Notes under the pieces: generated by a model
Database searches by the model: none
What the model was told of the DNA's origin: nothing
What the model saw: only the letters and a program-made list of their open reading frames with translations
Source: JAJYKN01 sp035516155
GTDB taxonomy: Bacteria; Nitrospirota; UBA9217
Assembly (NCBI GenBank): GCA_035516155.1
Contig: DATJAP010000029.1
Span: 1 to 64,000 of the forward strand
Direction: 5' to 3'
DNA: 64,000 nt
Shown here: positions 24,551 through 35,812 of the stretch, one piece after another
Layout of the letters: every line of letters begins with the position of its first letter
Numbering within the stretch: position 1 is the first letter of the stretch
Position numbers and translations under genes: made by a program

Positions 24551-26125
24551 TTACTTCATCATGTTCGTCCTTGTTCTCCACTTCCTTCCTTTAGTCGGAA
24601 AGTCGCTCCTGAAGTGTGCTCCGACGCTTCCCTCCCTTGCGATGGCTGAACGGGTAATGAGCATCGCGGTCGTGATCATGTTATTGAGTTCGAAACATTT
24701 TCTGTCATGGCCGCATCCTTTCATGACCCGGTCCCATTCCCGGAGAGATTTGAGCGCCGTTGTGAGATCCTTCCTGTTCCGGATAATGCCGACTTTCTCC
24801 CACATGAGCTTTTTTAAAGAAATACGGATTTCCTCCACAGCCGTTCCATCGGGCGATTTACTGGCGGGAGCTTGCATCTGAACGCTGATGCGATGCAGGA
24901 GCGTGTCACGGGAAGTCATCTTGCGGGCAGAGCGTGCGGCAGCGAGACCCGCTCTCTCTCCGTAGACTAATCCCTCCAGGAGGGAATTGCTTGCGAGGCG
25001 GTTGGCGCCGTGCACCCCGGTGCAGGCGGTTTCGCCTGCCGCAAAAAGGCCTGGGATATTCGTGGCGCCCCAGAGGTCTGTTTTTACTCCTCCCATGATA
25101 TAGTGCGCTGCCGGAGACACCGGTATCGGTTCCTTTGTTATATCGATCCCCAGCTCCTTGCAGGTACGGTAAATGCGGGGAAACCGTTGTGTTACATAGC
25201 CGGCATTCAGGTGCGTCATGTCCAGGAAGACATGGGGCGAGTTCGTGGTGACCATTTCCGAGTGAATCGCGCGGGTGACCACGTCGCGCGGTGCGAGCTC
25301 GCGGGCGGGGTGGTACCGTTCCATGAATCGCTGGCCGAGGGTGTTCTTAAGCATCCCGCCTTCGCCGCGCATGGCTTCGGAAAGCAGAAACTGGGGAGCA
25401 CCGCTACGATAGAGCGCTGTGGGATGGAACTGAACGAATTCCATGTCAACCAAGGAAGCGCCGGCGCGATAGGCCATGGCCATTCCATCTCCGGTAGCGA
25501 CTGCGGGATTGGTTGTCCGCTCGTAGAGTTGGCCTGCTCCACCGGTGGCGAGGAGAACGGCCCTCGCCGAGATAATCAGCACCTTTTTCAGTGCCTGCTG
25601 GCATACAACGGCACCTACGCATCGTCCATCCTGGACTACCAGGTCGCGGGTGAAGGCGAAGTCTATTTTGGACACGGTTTTTGTTGAGCGGACCTTATCG
25701 GTGAGCACGCGCATAATCTCGCGGCCCGTGGAATCGCCCTGTGCATGGAGAATTCTGCGCTTGGAATGAGCCGCCTCCTGTGTGAAGGCGAGTTTCGTGC
25801 CTTCCTTGTCGAATTCCGCGCCCCAGAGGATGAGTTCCCGGATGCGCGTGGGCCCTTCCTCGACAAGCGTGCCGACGGCTTTCCTGAAGCAGAGGCCGTC
25901 CCCGGCACGGATCGTGTCCTCGAAATGGATCGAGATCTCGTCTTCGTCTGAAAGAGCAACAGCCACGCCGCCCTGGGCGTACTGGCTGCTGCTCTCCGTG
26001 GGCGCATCCTTGGTCACGACGAGGACATTGCCGTTCGGTGCCAGCTCCACAGCCGCCCGAAGCCCGGCCACGCCGCCGCCGATGATCAGGAAATCAGTCC
26101 CGATATGTTCTTTCTGGTAGTCCAT
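24551..26125 (-). CDS. nadB: L-aspartate oxidase
   Basis: NadB oxidises aspartate to iminoaspartate, the first step of de novo NAD synthesis; in anaerobes fumarate can replace oxygen as acceptor. The 524 residues include the FAD motif DFLIIGGGVAGLRAAVEL at the N-terminus, the SSQYAQGGVAVAL segment, HAQGDSTGREIMRVL, the substrate-loop region FVQFHPTALY and the C-terminal helical domain ending near GSVGAHFRSDFP. I choose the ATG at 26125 (MDYQKEHIG) because the FAD fold begins there; the frame is open further upstream but that part is not family-like. nadA and nadC are not in the window. Confidence 0.93.
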   Translation of the reverse strand: MDYQKEHIGTDFLIIGGGVAGLRAAVELAPNGNVLVVTKDAPTESSSQYAQGGVAVALSDEDEISIHFEDTIRAGDGLCFRKAVGTLVEEGPTRIRELILWGAEFDKEGTKLAFTQEAAHSKRRILHAQGDSTGREIMRVLTDKVRSTKTVSKIDFAFTRDLVVQDGRCVGAVVCQQALKKVLIISARAVLLATGGAGQLYERTTNPAVATGDGMAMAYRAGASLVDMEFVQFHPTALYRSGAPQFLLSEAMRGEGGMLKNTLGQRFMERYHPARELAPRDVVTRAIHSEMVTTNSPHVFLDMTHLNAGYVTQRFPRIYRTCKELGIDITKEPIPVSPAAHYIMGGVKTDLWGATNIPGLFAAGETACTGVHGANRLASNSLLEGLVYGERAGLAAARSARKMTSRDTLLHRISVQMQAPASKSPDGTAVEEIRISLKKLMWEKVGIIRNRKDLTTALKSLREWDRVMKGCGHDRKCFELNNMITTAMLITRSAIAREGSVGAHFRSDFPTKGRKWRTRTNMMK

Positions 26126-26186
26126 TAATAACGTTAACGAGTTATTGACAATGCCACCGCCGGTGTTGAATTTTAAACTATAGATT

Positions 26187-26660
26187 CTAGGATTTTCCCG
26201 GAGCTTCTCCTGGCTGTACCAAAAAAGGGTTTTTCCCCTCGATGGAGAGGAGTTTGTTATTTTTTGGTTCAAAAATCAGGGTGACCCTTGAACCGTCCTT
26301 CACAGAGGCCCCGCCAGCAGTCTGCCACTCGGCATCCCAGGTAAACGTTACCGCGATCTGGCCGTTCAGTTCGATCAGGATAATCATTCTCGTATATTGG
26401 ATATTAAAGTGGATGTTTTCATACTTTGCAAAGACACCGGTAAGAGACTTTGCAAAGACGGCCCGGTCGCGATATTGGTCGGATATGCCGGACAAGAAAG
26501 TGTTAAGGTCTTTTTTCTCATAGGCCTGGGTCATTTCGCGAAGAGAGGTGAGAATGTTTTTGCTTTTCACAGCTACCTGTTCGGGCAGCTTCTTACTGCT
26601 GCAGGCAAAAGAAGCCATTAGGAATGCGATGCTGAAGAGCAGAATTACAAAACGCCGCAT
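26187..26660 (-). CDS. Putative lipoprotein with NTF2/SnoaL-like look
   Basis: The 157-residue protein has a lipoprotein-type N-terminus (MRRFVILLFSIAFLMASFACSS) with a somewhat atypical lipobox, the cysteine being residue 20. The rest (MTQAYEKKDLNTFLSGISDQY, VTFTWDAEWQT, VTLIFEPKNNKLLSIEG) resembles the small NTF2-like/SnoaL fold used for export-side binding proteins, but the match is only by pattern. GGAGG precedes the ATG. It is upstream of nadB on the same strand with a gap of about 60 bases. No function can be assigned. Confidence 0.65.
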   Translation of the reverse strand: MRRFVILLFSIAFLMASFACSSKKLPEQVAVKSKNILTSLREMTQAYEKKDLNTFLSGISDQYRDRAVFAKSLTGVFAKYENIHFNIQYTRMIILIELNGQIAVTFTWDAEWQTAGGASVKDGSRVTLIFEPKNNKLLSIEGKNPFLVQPGEAPGKS

Positions 26661-26746
26661 GGGACCTCCATGAAAGACAACGAGTGATGAGTGATGAAAG
26701 AATACACGATGGAGGATACATGAGCAAGAAATTTTTTTATATCACG

Positions 26747-29557
26747 TTACAAAATTTTTTGCAGGAATTGCCCGGTATATGAATCGTTTATTTTCGCCAC
26801 GGATTCCGGTGTCCCCTGGCCCACGATCTGGCCTCCCCGGTCTCCGCCTTCCGGACCGAGGTCGATGATCCAGTCCGCGGTCTTGATTACGTCGAGGTTA
26901 TGTTCGATCACCACGACCGTATTGCCGGCATCGACGAGCTGGTTTAGCATGTCGAGTAACTTCTGCGTGTCGGCGAAATGGAGCCCCGTGGTGGGTTCGT
27001 CGAGGATGTACAATGTGCGGCCCGTGGCGCGGCGCGATAATTCCTTGGAAAGCTTTACCCGCTGGGATTCACCACCCGACAGCGTGGTGGCCGATTGGCC
27101 GAGAGTGATGTATCCCAGACCCACGTCCATCAGGGTCTGGAGCTTGGATTTAACCGGCGGGACGTTCTGAAAAAAATCATACGCCTGCTCCACGGTCATG
27201 CCGAGCACTTCGGCGATGTTCCTTCCTTTGTACCGGATGTCGAGGGTTTCGCGGTTGTAACGGCTACCGTGGCATACGTCGCAGGTCACATAGACGTCGG
27301 GCAGGAAGTGCATCTCGATCTTGATTAGACCATCTCCTTCGCAGGCCTCGCACCTGCCGCCTTTCACATTGAAGCTGTATCGTCCGGGTTTGTATCCGCG
27401 CATGCGAGATTCCGGAAGCTGCGCAAAGAGATCCCGTACAGGGCTGAAAACGCCGGTGTAGGTGGCGGGATTCGAACGCGGTGTTCTGCCGATAGGCGAC
27501 TGATCGATATCGATGACCTTATCGATGTTTTCCAGACCTTTGATGTCCTTGTGTCTGCCCGCACGCTCCGTGGAGCGGTATATGCGCTGGGCGAGAGCGC
27601 GATACAGAATATCAACAACGAGAGTGCTTTTGCCCGAGCCAGAGACGCCGGTCACGCAGGTGAACACACCGAGCGGGAACTGAACCGTGATGTTGCGGAG
27701 ATTGTTCTCCGATGCGCCCACGACGCTGATGGACTTATCGAATTTCCTGCGGCCTTCCGGCACTTTGATGAACGCTTTGCCGGAGAGATATTGCCCGGTG
27801 AGCGACTCCGCAACTTTCTGGACCTCCAAGGGTGTGCCCTGGGCCACGATCTCACCGCCGTGGACCCCGGCGCCCGGTCCCATGTCGATCACATGGTCCG
27901 CAAGCCGGATGGTTTCCTCGTCGTGTTCGACGACGAGGACGGTATTGCCTAGGTCCCGGAGCCGGAACAGCGTATCCAGCAGACGGCGGTTGTCGCGCTG
28001 ATGCAGCCCGATGCTCGGCTCATCAAGAATGTACAGTACGCCCACGAGAGATGAACCAATCTGGGTGGCGAGACGGATGCGCTGTCCCTCGCCTCCCGAG
28101 AGCGTGGCCGATCCCCGGTCGAGGGTGAGATAATCGAGGCCCACATGAACCATGAACCCGAGGCGCTCACGGATCTCCTTCAGGATTCGGTGGGCGATAG
28201 CGCTTTCCTTTTCCGTGAGCGTGATCCCGGAGAAAAACGCAAGCGCCTGCTTGATGCTCATCTTCGTGATGTCGTGAATGTTCAGGTTAGAGACTTTGAC
28301 GGCCAGGGCCTCCGGGCGGAGGCGGCTGCCGTTGCAATCCGGGCACGTCTGGTAACTCATATACTGTTCGAGTTCCCACTGGGTCGCAAAAGAGTCGGTT
28401 TCGTCGTAGCGACGTTTCAGGATTTCCAGGATTCCCTCAAAGAGCTTGCAAGACATGCCTCTGGCCGCCCGTGCGTTTGCGTTCATTGCCTTGGATCCGT
28501 CCTCGCCGGTGCCATAGAAGAGAAGCTTCTGCTGAGCAGCTTTCAAATCCCTGAACGGCGTGTTCACATCGAACCCGCAACCCTGTGCGATCGAGTCGAG
28601 CATCTGGAAATATTGGAAGGACGTACGTTTGGCCCAAGGTTTGATCGCGCCTTCCCGGAGCGAGAGGTTTGGGTTGGGCACGATGAGTTCCTTGTCGAAT
28701 TCGAGCAGGCCGCCCAAACCGTCGCAGGTGGGACAGGCGCCCTGCGGGCTGTTGAAGGAAAAACTGTTCGGCGCGATTTCGGGATAGCTTATGTTATCGG
28801 AGATGCAGGAGAGTTTCTCGCTGTAGAGGTGGTCTTTTTTCTGGTCCACCAGGTTAATGAGCACTATGCCGTCCGCCTGGCGGAGTGCGGTCTCGATAGA
28901 TTCTGCAAGTCTTCGCTCAACCCCTGGCTTGATCACAAGGCGGTCGATCACGATCTCGATATCGTGCTTTTTCTTCTTGTCCATCGGAATGGGTTCGGAA
29001 AGTTCTTTGATCGTTCCATCGATCCGCGCCCGCACGTAGCCCGAGGCCCCGGCCGCCATCAGTTCCTTTTTGTATTCGCCTTTTCTGCCGCGCACAATGG
29101 GCGCAAGGACCTGGATTCGGGTTCCTTCGTGCAGGGCCATAACCGCGTCGGTGATCTGCTGTACGGTCTGGGCTGCGATTTCCCGCCCGCATTTGTAGCA
29201 ATAGGGTTTTCCGATGCGTGCAAAGAGCAGTCGCAGATAATCATAAACCTCCGTCACCGTACCGACAGTGGAACGGGGGTTCTTGCTCGTCGTTTTCTGC
29301 TCGATGGCGATGGCGGGGGATAGGCCGTCGATGGAGTCAACGTCAGGCTTGTCCATCTGGCCGAGGAACTGCCGTGCATAGGCTGAAAGGCTTTCCACGT
29401 ACCTGCGTTGCCCCTCGGCGTAGATCGTGTCGAAGGCGAGGGAAGACTTTCCGGAACCGGATAAACCGGTGATTACCACGAGTTTGTCGCGCGGGATTTC
29501 GAGATCGATATTTTTCAGGTTGTGCTGACGACAGCCTTTGATGATGATTTTGTTCAT
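26747..29557 (-). CDS. uvrA: Excinuclease ABC subunit A
   Basis: UvrA is the damage-recognition ATPase of nucleotide excision repair. The 936 residues are full length. The first ATPase has Walker A GLSGSGKSSLAFDTIYAEG near residue 30 and the second has GVSGSGKSTLVVDILY near residue 635. Zinc-module cysteines are visible at CYKCG, CPTCDGLGG and CPDCNGSRL in the first half and CEACEGDG with CDVCHGSRYN in the second. Both ABC signatures (LSGGEGQRIRLA and LSGGESQRVKLS) are present. The adjoining gap 29558-30021 has no supported gene. Confidence 0.97.
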   Translation of the reverse strand: MNKIIIKGCRQHNLKNIDLEIPRDKLVVITGLSGSGKSSLAFDTIYAEGQRRYVESLSAYARQFLGQMDKPDVDSIDGLSPAIAIEQKTTSKNPRSTVGTVTEVYDYLRLLFARIGKPYCYKCGREIAAQTVQQITDAVMALHEGTRIQVLAPIVRGRKGEYKKELMAAGASGYVRARIDGTIKELSEPIPMDKKKKHDIEIVIDRLVIKPGVERRLAESIETALRQADGIVLINLVDQKKDHLYSEKLSCISDNISYPEIAPNSFSFNSPQGACPTCDGLGGLLEFDKELIVPNPNLSLREGAIKPWAKRTSFQYFQMLDSIAQGCGFDVNTPFRDLKAAQQKLLFYGTGEDGSKAMNANARAARGMSCKLFEGILEILKRRYDETDSFATQWELEQYMSYQTCPDCNGSRLRPEALAVKVSNLNIHDITKMSIKQALAFFSGITLTEKESAIAHRILKEIRERLGFMVHVGLDYLTLDRGSATLSGGEGQRIRLATQIGSSLVGVLYILDEPSIGLHQRDNRRLLDTLFRLRDLGNTVLVVEHDEETIRLADHVIDMGPGAGVHGGEIVAQGTPLEVQKVAESLTGQYLSGKAFIKVPEGRRKFDKSISVVGASENNLRNITVQFPLGVFTCVTGVSGSGKSTLVVDILYRALAQRIYRSTERAGRHKDIKGLENIDKVIDIDQSPIGRTPRSNPATYTGVFSPVRDLFAQLPESRMRGYKPGRYSFNVKGGRCEACEGDGLIKIEMHFLPDVYVTCDVCHGSRYNRETLDIRYKGRNIAEVLGMTVEQAYDFFQNVPPVKSKLQTLMDVGLGYITLGQSATTLSGGESQRVKLSKELSRRATGRTLYILDEPTTGLHFADTQKLLDMLNQLVDAGNTVVVIEHNLDVIKTADWIIDLGPEGGDRGGQIVGQGTPESVAKINDSYTGQFLQKIL

Positions 29558-30021
29558 GGATTTCTCGGGAGCAGCAAGGTAAAGAGTGAATAATCATCTT
29601 ACCACCCCCTGGGAAGGGAGTAAAGGATTTTATGCCGGCCGACCGTGTTAAATTTCTCCTTCCTCGTACCCGGACAAGAAACTTTTAGCTCTTTGTTCTT
29701 TGTGTCCTGGTGGCAAAACAGCCCTCACTGCTCGTCAGAATGTGAGTCTCCCATAACAAAAGACGCCCGGAGCGGATGGCTTGTGAGAGAATATGCGGAC
29801 CTCGCGTCATGAACTGTCAGCCTTCCGGGGAAGCGGGCACCGGATGGTTGAGCGTCTCCAAGCTCACCGTGCTCCCTATGATCATAGCAGGAGGATGACT
29901 GTGATCAGCATTTTTTTATTTCGTGGTCCACTGCAATACCTTCGAAAATAAGGCATTTTCTCATACTTTTTTCTATAACCAAAAACTTGGGCCTCATTTA
30001 TATTATTTATAGGCAAAATTC

Positions 30022-30049
30022 TTGACAATGGTTTTTCATTGTGTTAACT
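30022..30049 (+). promoter_or_regulatory. Promoter of the atp operon
   Basis: TTGACA (30022-30027) is followed after 16 bases by TTAACT (30044-30049), about 65 bases upstream of the first atp gene, in an AT-rich stretch. Confidence 0.5.
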
Positions 30050-30113
30050 TTTTTCCACTTTTATAACGTCAGACAAGCGTTTCTCTTTTTTTCCGAGAGG
30101 CAATGGCACATTT

Positions 30114-30539
30114 ATGATCGATATCAACGTATCACTCCTGATCCAGCTTGCCAATTTCATCGTTTTAATTATCATCCTGAACTTTATTCTTTTTAAGCCG
30201 ATCCGGCAGACCATGCGGGAACGCGAGCAGGGTATCAGCTCGGCCTTGGGCGATGCAAAGATCGCCCAGGAACGAATGCAAAAACTTCTCGATCAATACA
30301 ACGATTCGCTAGCCGAGGCCAAGCAGAAATCCATGGCAACCTACAATGCGGTCTACCAGCAGGGGCTTGATGCCCAGCGCGACTTGATTTCCGCCGAGCG
30401 CTCCAAAGCAGGAGAAGCGCTGGATAAGGCTCGAGCCGAGATTGCGTCTGCCTCGGAAGCAGCACGAACCGACCTCAAGAAAGAAGCGGAGCGGCTCTCG
30501 CAGGAAATAACATCCAAGCTTCTCGGAAGGGCGGTGTAG
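30114..30539 (+). CDS. ATP synthase F0 subunit b'
   Basis: This is the first of two b-type stator subunits. The 141 residues start with one membrane helix (LLIQLANFIVLIIILNFILF), followed by PIRQTMRERE and a long charged helix that forms the peripheral stalk. The lack of a signal-like extension and the shorter length distinguish it from the next gene. It is the first gene of the cluster; the spacing to atpF is 2-17 bases depending on the start. Subunits a and c (atpB, atpE) are not in this operon and must be elsewhere. Confidence 0.9.
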   Translation: MIDINVSLLIQLANFIVLIIILNFILFKPIRQTMREREQGISSALGDAKIAQERMQKLLDQYNDSLAEAKQKSMATYNAVYQQGLDAQRDLISAERSKAGEALDKARAEIASASEAARTDLKKEAERLSQEITSKLLGRAV

Positions 30540-30556
30540 GGGTGAAGGATTCCAAG

Positions 30557-31135
30557 ATGAAGAAGATCACGCTGATGTTCTTTGGCCTGGCTGGAATATT
30601 TCAGGCAGCCTGGGCCGTTGCCGAGGAAACGGGAGGCGAAGGCAAGAATGTAATGACGTTCACCGGTGACTGGCTGCCGAGGCTCGTCAATTTCGGCATT
30701 ATTGCGGCCGTTGTTATCTACTTTACGAGAAAACCGGTCCGCGATTTCTTCGCGAACCGAACTGCCGAGATAGGCAAGGCGATGCAGGAGTCGAAGCAGA
30801 TGCGGGAACGCGCTGTCGCGGCTCTCGCGGAGATGGAGCATAAGATAAAGGATCTGGAAGCGGAAACAAACCGGATGATCGCCGAATCTCAGGCACGCGG
30901 CGAAAAAGACAGGCAAGCGCTCGTTGAGGAAGGCAAAAAAATCGCCCAGGACGTGCAGAACCAAGTCAAGCTTGGCGTTGAAATCGAGGTACAGAAGGCC
31001 AAGACGGCGCTCGCCGTCGAAGCTGCTGTGCTGTCGCTCGACCTTGCGGAGAACCGGATCAAGGAAAAAATCGGCAGCCAGGACCATGAGCGCATTGTGA
31101 AGGAGTATATTTCCAAGGTTGGAGGCAAAGCGTGA
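30557..31135 (+). CDS. atpF: ATP synthase F0 subunit b
   Basis: This is the second stator subunit. It begins with a hydrophobic, signal-like segment (KKITLMFFGLAGIFQAAWAVAEE), then the membrane helix LVNFGIIAAVVIYFTRKPVRDFF and a long coiled coil. A cleavable-looking extension in front of the b helix is also seen in deltaproteobacterial AtpF. I use ATG 30557, which has AAGGA seven bases upstream; GTG 30542 is an in-frame alternative. Its stop overlaps the atpH start (GTGA at 31132-31135). Confidence 0.9.
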   Translation: MKKITLMFFGLAGIFQAAWAVAEETGGEGKNVMTFTGDWLPRLVNFGIIAAVVIYFTRKPVRDFFANRTAEIGKAMQESKQMRERAVAALAEMEHKIKDLEAETNRMIAESQARGEKDRQALVEEGKKIAQDVQNQVKLGVEIEVQKAKTALAVEAAVLSLDLAENRIKEKIGSQDHERIVKEYISKVGGKA

Positions 31136-31668
31136 TCGGAACCGTCGCAAAGAGGTATGCCAGGGCCCTCGTAGAGCTTGCCGATTCTAAGAGCTCCACC
31201 GAGAAGACCAAAGCGGATTTCGCGGCATTTGTCGCCGCAGTTGACGCGGTGCCTGCCATGCAAAAGCTGTTTTCCAGCCCCGTATTTACCCCCGAGAACA
31301 AAAAAACGGTTATCAAGGAGCTGTCCGCTAAATTGAACATGCAACCGTTAAGTCAGCGGTTCGTCGAACATCTGGCTGAAACAGGCAGAATCAGGTACGT
31401 CAACGACGTCTATGAGGCTTTTCTGGCGATCCTGTCGGAGAAGCAGAATCGCGCCGCCGTGCGTCTCACGACGGCGACCACGATTAACAACGGCGATTTG
31501 GCGGACATCAAGAAGAAGTTGGAAACGCTGACCGGCAAGCAGGTAGACATCGACGCAAAGGTGGATGCGTCACTCATCGGCGGCGCCAAAGCGCAGATTG
31601 GAAGCACGATTTATGACGGATCCATCAAGAACCAGCTCAGCAAGATGCGCACACGATTGACGAATTAG
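31132..31668 (+). CDS. atpH: ATP synthase F1 subunit delta
   Basis: AtpH links the stator stalk to the top of the alpha-beta hexamer. The 178 residues carry the typical start (IGTVAKRYARALVELA), the FVEHLAETGRIRYV middle and the C-terminal LTGKQVDIDAKVDASLIGGAKAQIG with IGSTIYDGSIKNQL. It starts with GTG in a 4-base overlap with atpF, which indicates translational coupling. A 100-base gap with a complementary-arm repeat separates it from atpA. Confidence 0.95.
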   Translation: MIGTVAKRYARALVELADSKSSTEKTKADFAAFVAAVDAVPAMQKLFSSPVFTPENKKTVIKELSAKLNMQPLSQRFVEHLAETGRIRYVNDVYEAFLAILSEKQNRAAVRLTTATTINNGDLADIKKKLETLTGKQVDIDAKVDASLIGGAKAQIGSTIYDGSIKNQLSKMRTRLTN

Positions 31669-31677
31669 AAAAAACCG

Positions 31678-31751
31678 CAGACGTCAGAAGTCGGAAGACA
31701 GAAGATCGGAATGCCCGGAGATGGTACCTGTCCTCTGTCCTCTGTCATCTG
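31678..31751. repeat. Complementary-arm repeat between atpH and atpA
   Basis: A purine-rich arm made of iterated GTCAGAAG/GACAGAAG words (31678-31704) is followed by a pyrimidine-rich arm of iterated CTCTGTC words (31728-31751). The two are imperfectly complementary and could fold into a long hairpin just before the atpA ribosome-binding site. Confidence 0.5.
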
Positions 31752-31768
31752 ATCAAAGGAGTTAAACG

Positions 31769-33277
<1,509 letters not shown>

Positions 33278-33338
33278 TCTTCGGTCTAAGGCGAATGAAA
33301 TGAGGGGACCCGAAACTCGAACCTAAAGTAGGTCATAC

Positions 33339-34205
33339 ATGCCCAGCTTAAGAGACATTAAAAGAAAAATAACAAGTGTCAAGAAGACCCAGCAGATCAC
33401 AAAGGCCATGAAAATGGTGGCTGCGGCAAAGCTCCGCCGCGCCCAGGAACGCGTGATCGCAGCGCGTCCCTACTCGCGCAAGATGCTCGCGGTGATCGCG
33501 AACCTCGCGGGCCGGGTCGAACGGGCGCAGCACGTCCTACTTGCCAAACGGGAACCCAAGCGGGTAAAGCTTATGGTGCTCACCTCTGACCGGGGTCTCT
33601 GCGGCGCATACAACACCAATATCCTGCGTAAAGCCGTCGAAGCAATCAGACAGTTTAAGGCTGAAGGCAAGGACGTTAAGGTCAATGTAGTCGGCAGAAA
33701 GGGCCGCGATTTCTTCCGGAAACGTTCCGCCTTCACGCTGGGCAAGGTTTGGTCTGACCTTGGCATGATCGACTATGACAAGGCCGCTGATGTTGGAAAA
33801 AACATTGTCGAGCGTTTTTCCGCAGGCGAAACCGACGAAGTCTATCTTCTTTATAACGAGTTCAAGAGCGTTATACAGCAGAAAGTGACGCTCGAGAAAC
33901 TTCTGCCCGTGGAACCGCCTGCTGAGGCGGATCCTTTCATGGCCGCTGTCGATTATCTCTATGAACCGTCAGCAGAGGCGATTTTGGGCTCCATCCTGCC
34001 GAAACACATTGAGGTACAGGTCTACCGGGCGATGCTGGAAAGCCAGGCGAGTGAGATGGGTGCTCGTATGACCGCAATGGACTCCGCCACTCGGAACGCC
34101 AAGGACATGATCGAGAGCTTAACGCTGAAGTTCAACAAGCAGCGCCAGGCTGCAATCACAAAGGAAATCTCCGAAATAGTCGGAGGCGCGGAAGCGTTAA
34201 AATAG
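33339..34205 (+). CDS. atpG: ATP synthase F1 subunit gamma
   Basis: This is the rotor shaft of F1, 288 residues. The N-terminal helix (RDIKRKITSVKKTQQITKAMKMVAAAKLRRA), the internal TSDRGLCGAYN and the C-terminal MDSATRNAKDMIESLTLKFNKQRQA helix are canonical. It follows atpA by 61 bases. Confidence 0.97.
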   Translation: MPSLRDIKRKITSVKKTQQITKAMKMVAAAKLRRAQERVIAARPYSRKMLAVIANLAGRVERAQHVLLAKREPKRVKLMVLTSDRGLCGAYNTNILRKAVEAIRQFKAEGKDVKVNVVGRKGRDFFRKRSAFTLGKVWSDLGMIDYDKAADVGKNIVERFSAGETDEVYLLYNEFKSVIQQKVTLEKLLPVEPPAEADPFMAAVDYLYEPSAEAILGSILPKHIEVQVYRAMLESQASEMGARMTAMDSATRNAKDMIESLTLKFNKQRQAAITKEISEIVGGAEALK

Positions 34206-34213
34206 GAATTTTT

Positions 34214-34265
34214 TGGAAATTGAATAGTGCGCGTTGAAATTTGACGTTCTATTTTTCAATCTCCA
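34214..34265. repeat. AT-rich inverted repeat between atpG and atpD
   Basis: The arm TGGAAATTGAATAG (34214-34227) is complementary to 34249-34265 apart from a 3-base insertion and one mismatch. In composition and position it resembles the element before qmoA (2464-2532). Confidence 0.45.
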
Positions 34266-34322
34266 TTTTACAACGAAAATTTTTCAATCGGCATGCCTGC
34301 CATGCCGCAACAGGGGGTTACA

Positions 34323-35744
34323 ATGAGCACAGGGAAAATAGTACAGGTGATGGGCGCTGTGGTGGACTGCGAGTTCCCCGTCGGAAACCTTCCCCATCTG
34401 ATGAACGCGCTCAGGATTGATCAGGCCGAAGACAAGAACGTCGGCACGCCGGAGACGCATCTGACACTTGAAGTTGCGCTCCATCTGGGCGAAAACCGGG
34501 TGCGTACGGTGGCCATGTCGTCGACAGACGGTCTTATGCGCGGTATGAAGGTAACCGACACCGGCAAGGCCATTTCCATGCCGGTCGGCAAGGAAGTGCT
34601 CGGCCGCATCATGAACGTCATCGGCGAGCCTGTGGACGAGATCGGACCGATCGCGACCAAGGACACTCTGCCCATCCACCGGTCAGCTCCGATGCTGGAA
34701 GAACTCGATCCTACAAAGCAGCTCTTCGAAACAGGCATCAAAGTCATTGACCTCTTGGCGCCGTACACCAAAGGCGGCAAGACGGGCCTCTTCGGCGGCG
34801 CGGGTGTGGGGAAAACCGTGATCATCATGGAGCTCATCAACAACGTGGCCAAACAACATGGAGGTTACTCCGTGTTCGCGGGCGTGGGAGAACGGACTCG
34901 TGAAGGAAACGATCTCTGGACCGAGATGAAGGAGTCCGGCGTTATCAACAGAACGGCGCTGGTTTACGGACAGATGAACGAGCCGCCGGGAGCGCGCCTA
35001 CGCGTCGCGCTGTCCGCCCTTACCGTTGCGGAGTATTTCCGCGACACCATGGGCCAGGACGTGCTTCTCTTCGTTGACAACATATTCCGTTTTACTCAGG
35101 CCGGCTCTGAAGTGTCAGCACTTCTTGGCCGTATGCCGTCGGCCGTGGGCTATCAGCCTACTCTCGGTACGGAAATGGGCACTCTGCAGGAGCGCATCAC
35201 CTCCACGAAGAAGGGCTCGATCACCTCGGTGCAGGCCATCTACGTTCCCGCGGACGACCTGACCGATCCGGCCCCAGCAACAGCTTTCGCGCACCTTGAC
35301 GCGACGACGGTGCTTTCGCGCCAGATCTCGGAACTCGGCATCTATCCCGCTGTCGACCCGCTCGATTCAACATCTCGTCTCATGGATCCTCATGTGATCG
35401 GTGAAGAGCACTACGACGTCGCGCGCAGGGTGCAGCTTGTTCTCCAGAGGTACAAGGAACTTCAGGACATCATCGCCATCCTTGGTATGGATGAACTCTC
35501 CGACGAGGACAAACTTGCCGTGTCGCGCGCAAGAAAGATCCAGCGCTTCCTGTCGCAGCCCTTCCAGGTGGCGGAAGCCTTCACTGGCACGCCGGGTAAA
35601 TATGTCCCCCTTAAGGAGACCATCAAAGGGTTCAAGGAAGTTGTCGAGGGCAGGATGGATGACATCCCTGAGCAGGCATTTTACATGGTCGGCCCCGTCG
35701 AGGATGTTTTCGTGAAAGCGGAACAACTCGGATACAAACGTTAA
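34323..35744 (+). CDS. atpD: ATP synthase F1 subunit beta
   Basis: This is the catalytic subunit of F1, 473 residues from ATG 34323 (STGKIVQVMGAVVD), which has AGGGGG upstream; an in-frame ATG at 34293 would add ten non-family residues. The P-loop GGAGVGKTVIIMELI is at about residue 153, the catalytic glutamate region GVGERTREGNDL near residue 190, and ALSGLTVAEYFRD-like and DNIFRFTQAGSEVSALLGR segments follow. It is intact and canonical. Confidence 0.98.
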   Translation: MSTGKIVQVMGAVVDCEFPVGNLPHLMNALRIDQAEDKNVGTPETHLTLEVALHLGENRVRTVAMSSTDGLMRGMKVTDTGKAISMPVGKEVLGRIMNVIGEPVDEIGPIATKDTLPIHRSAPMLEELDPTKQLFETGIKVIDLLAPYTKGGKTGLFGGAGVGKTVIIMELINNVAKQHGGYSVFAGVGERTREGNDLWTEMKESGVINRTALVYGQMNEPPGARLRVALSALTVAEYFRDTMGQDVLLFVDNIFRFTQAGSEVSALLGRMPSAVGYQPTLGTEMGTLQERITSTKKGSITSVQAIYVPADDLTDPAPATAFAHLDATTVLSRQISELGIYPAVDPLDSTSRLMDPHVIGEEHYDVARRVQLVLQRYKELQDIIAILGMDELSDEDKLAVSRARKIQRFLSQPFQVAEAFTGTPGKYVPLKETIKGFKEVVEGRMDDIPEQAFYMVGPVEDVFVKAEQLGYKR

Positions 35745-35812
35745 CTGCTGAACGAGAGCGTGAACTCGGGCAACACTAAACGAAATTGAGCGCTGAGGAT
35801 TGGAAAAAAAAC

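Noticed and set aside
28145..29323. 392-residue open frame on the plus strand across uvrA
   Set aside because: Antisense shadow of the uvrA coding sequence, without domain-like sequence.
29895..29951. Short peptide frame after AGGAGG upstream of the atp operon
   Set aside because: The ATG directly abuts the AGGAGG, the peptide of about 18 residues has no leader-like feature, and it precedes the atp promoter.
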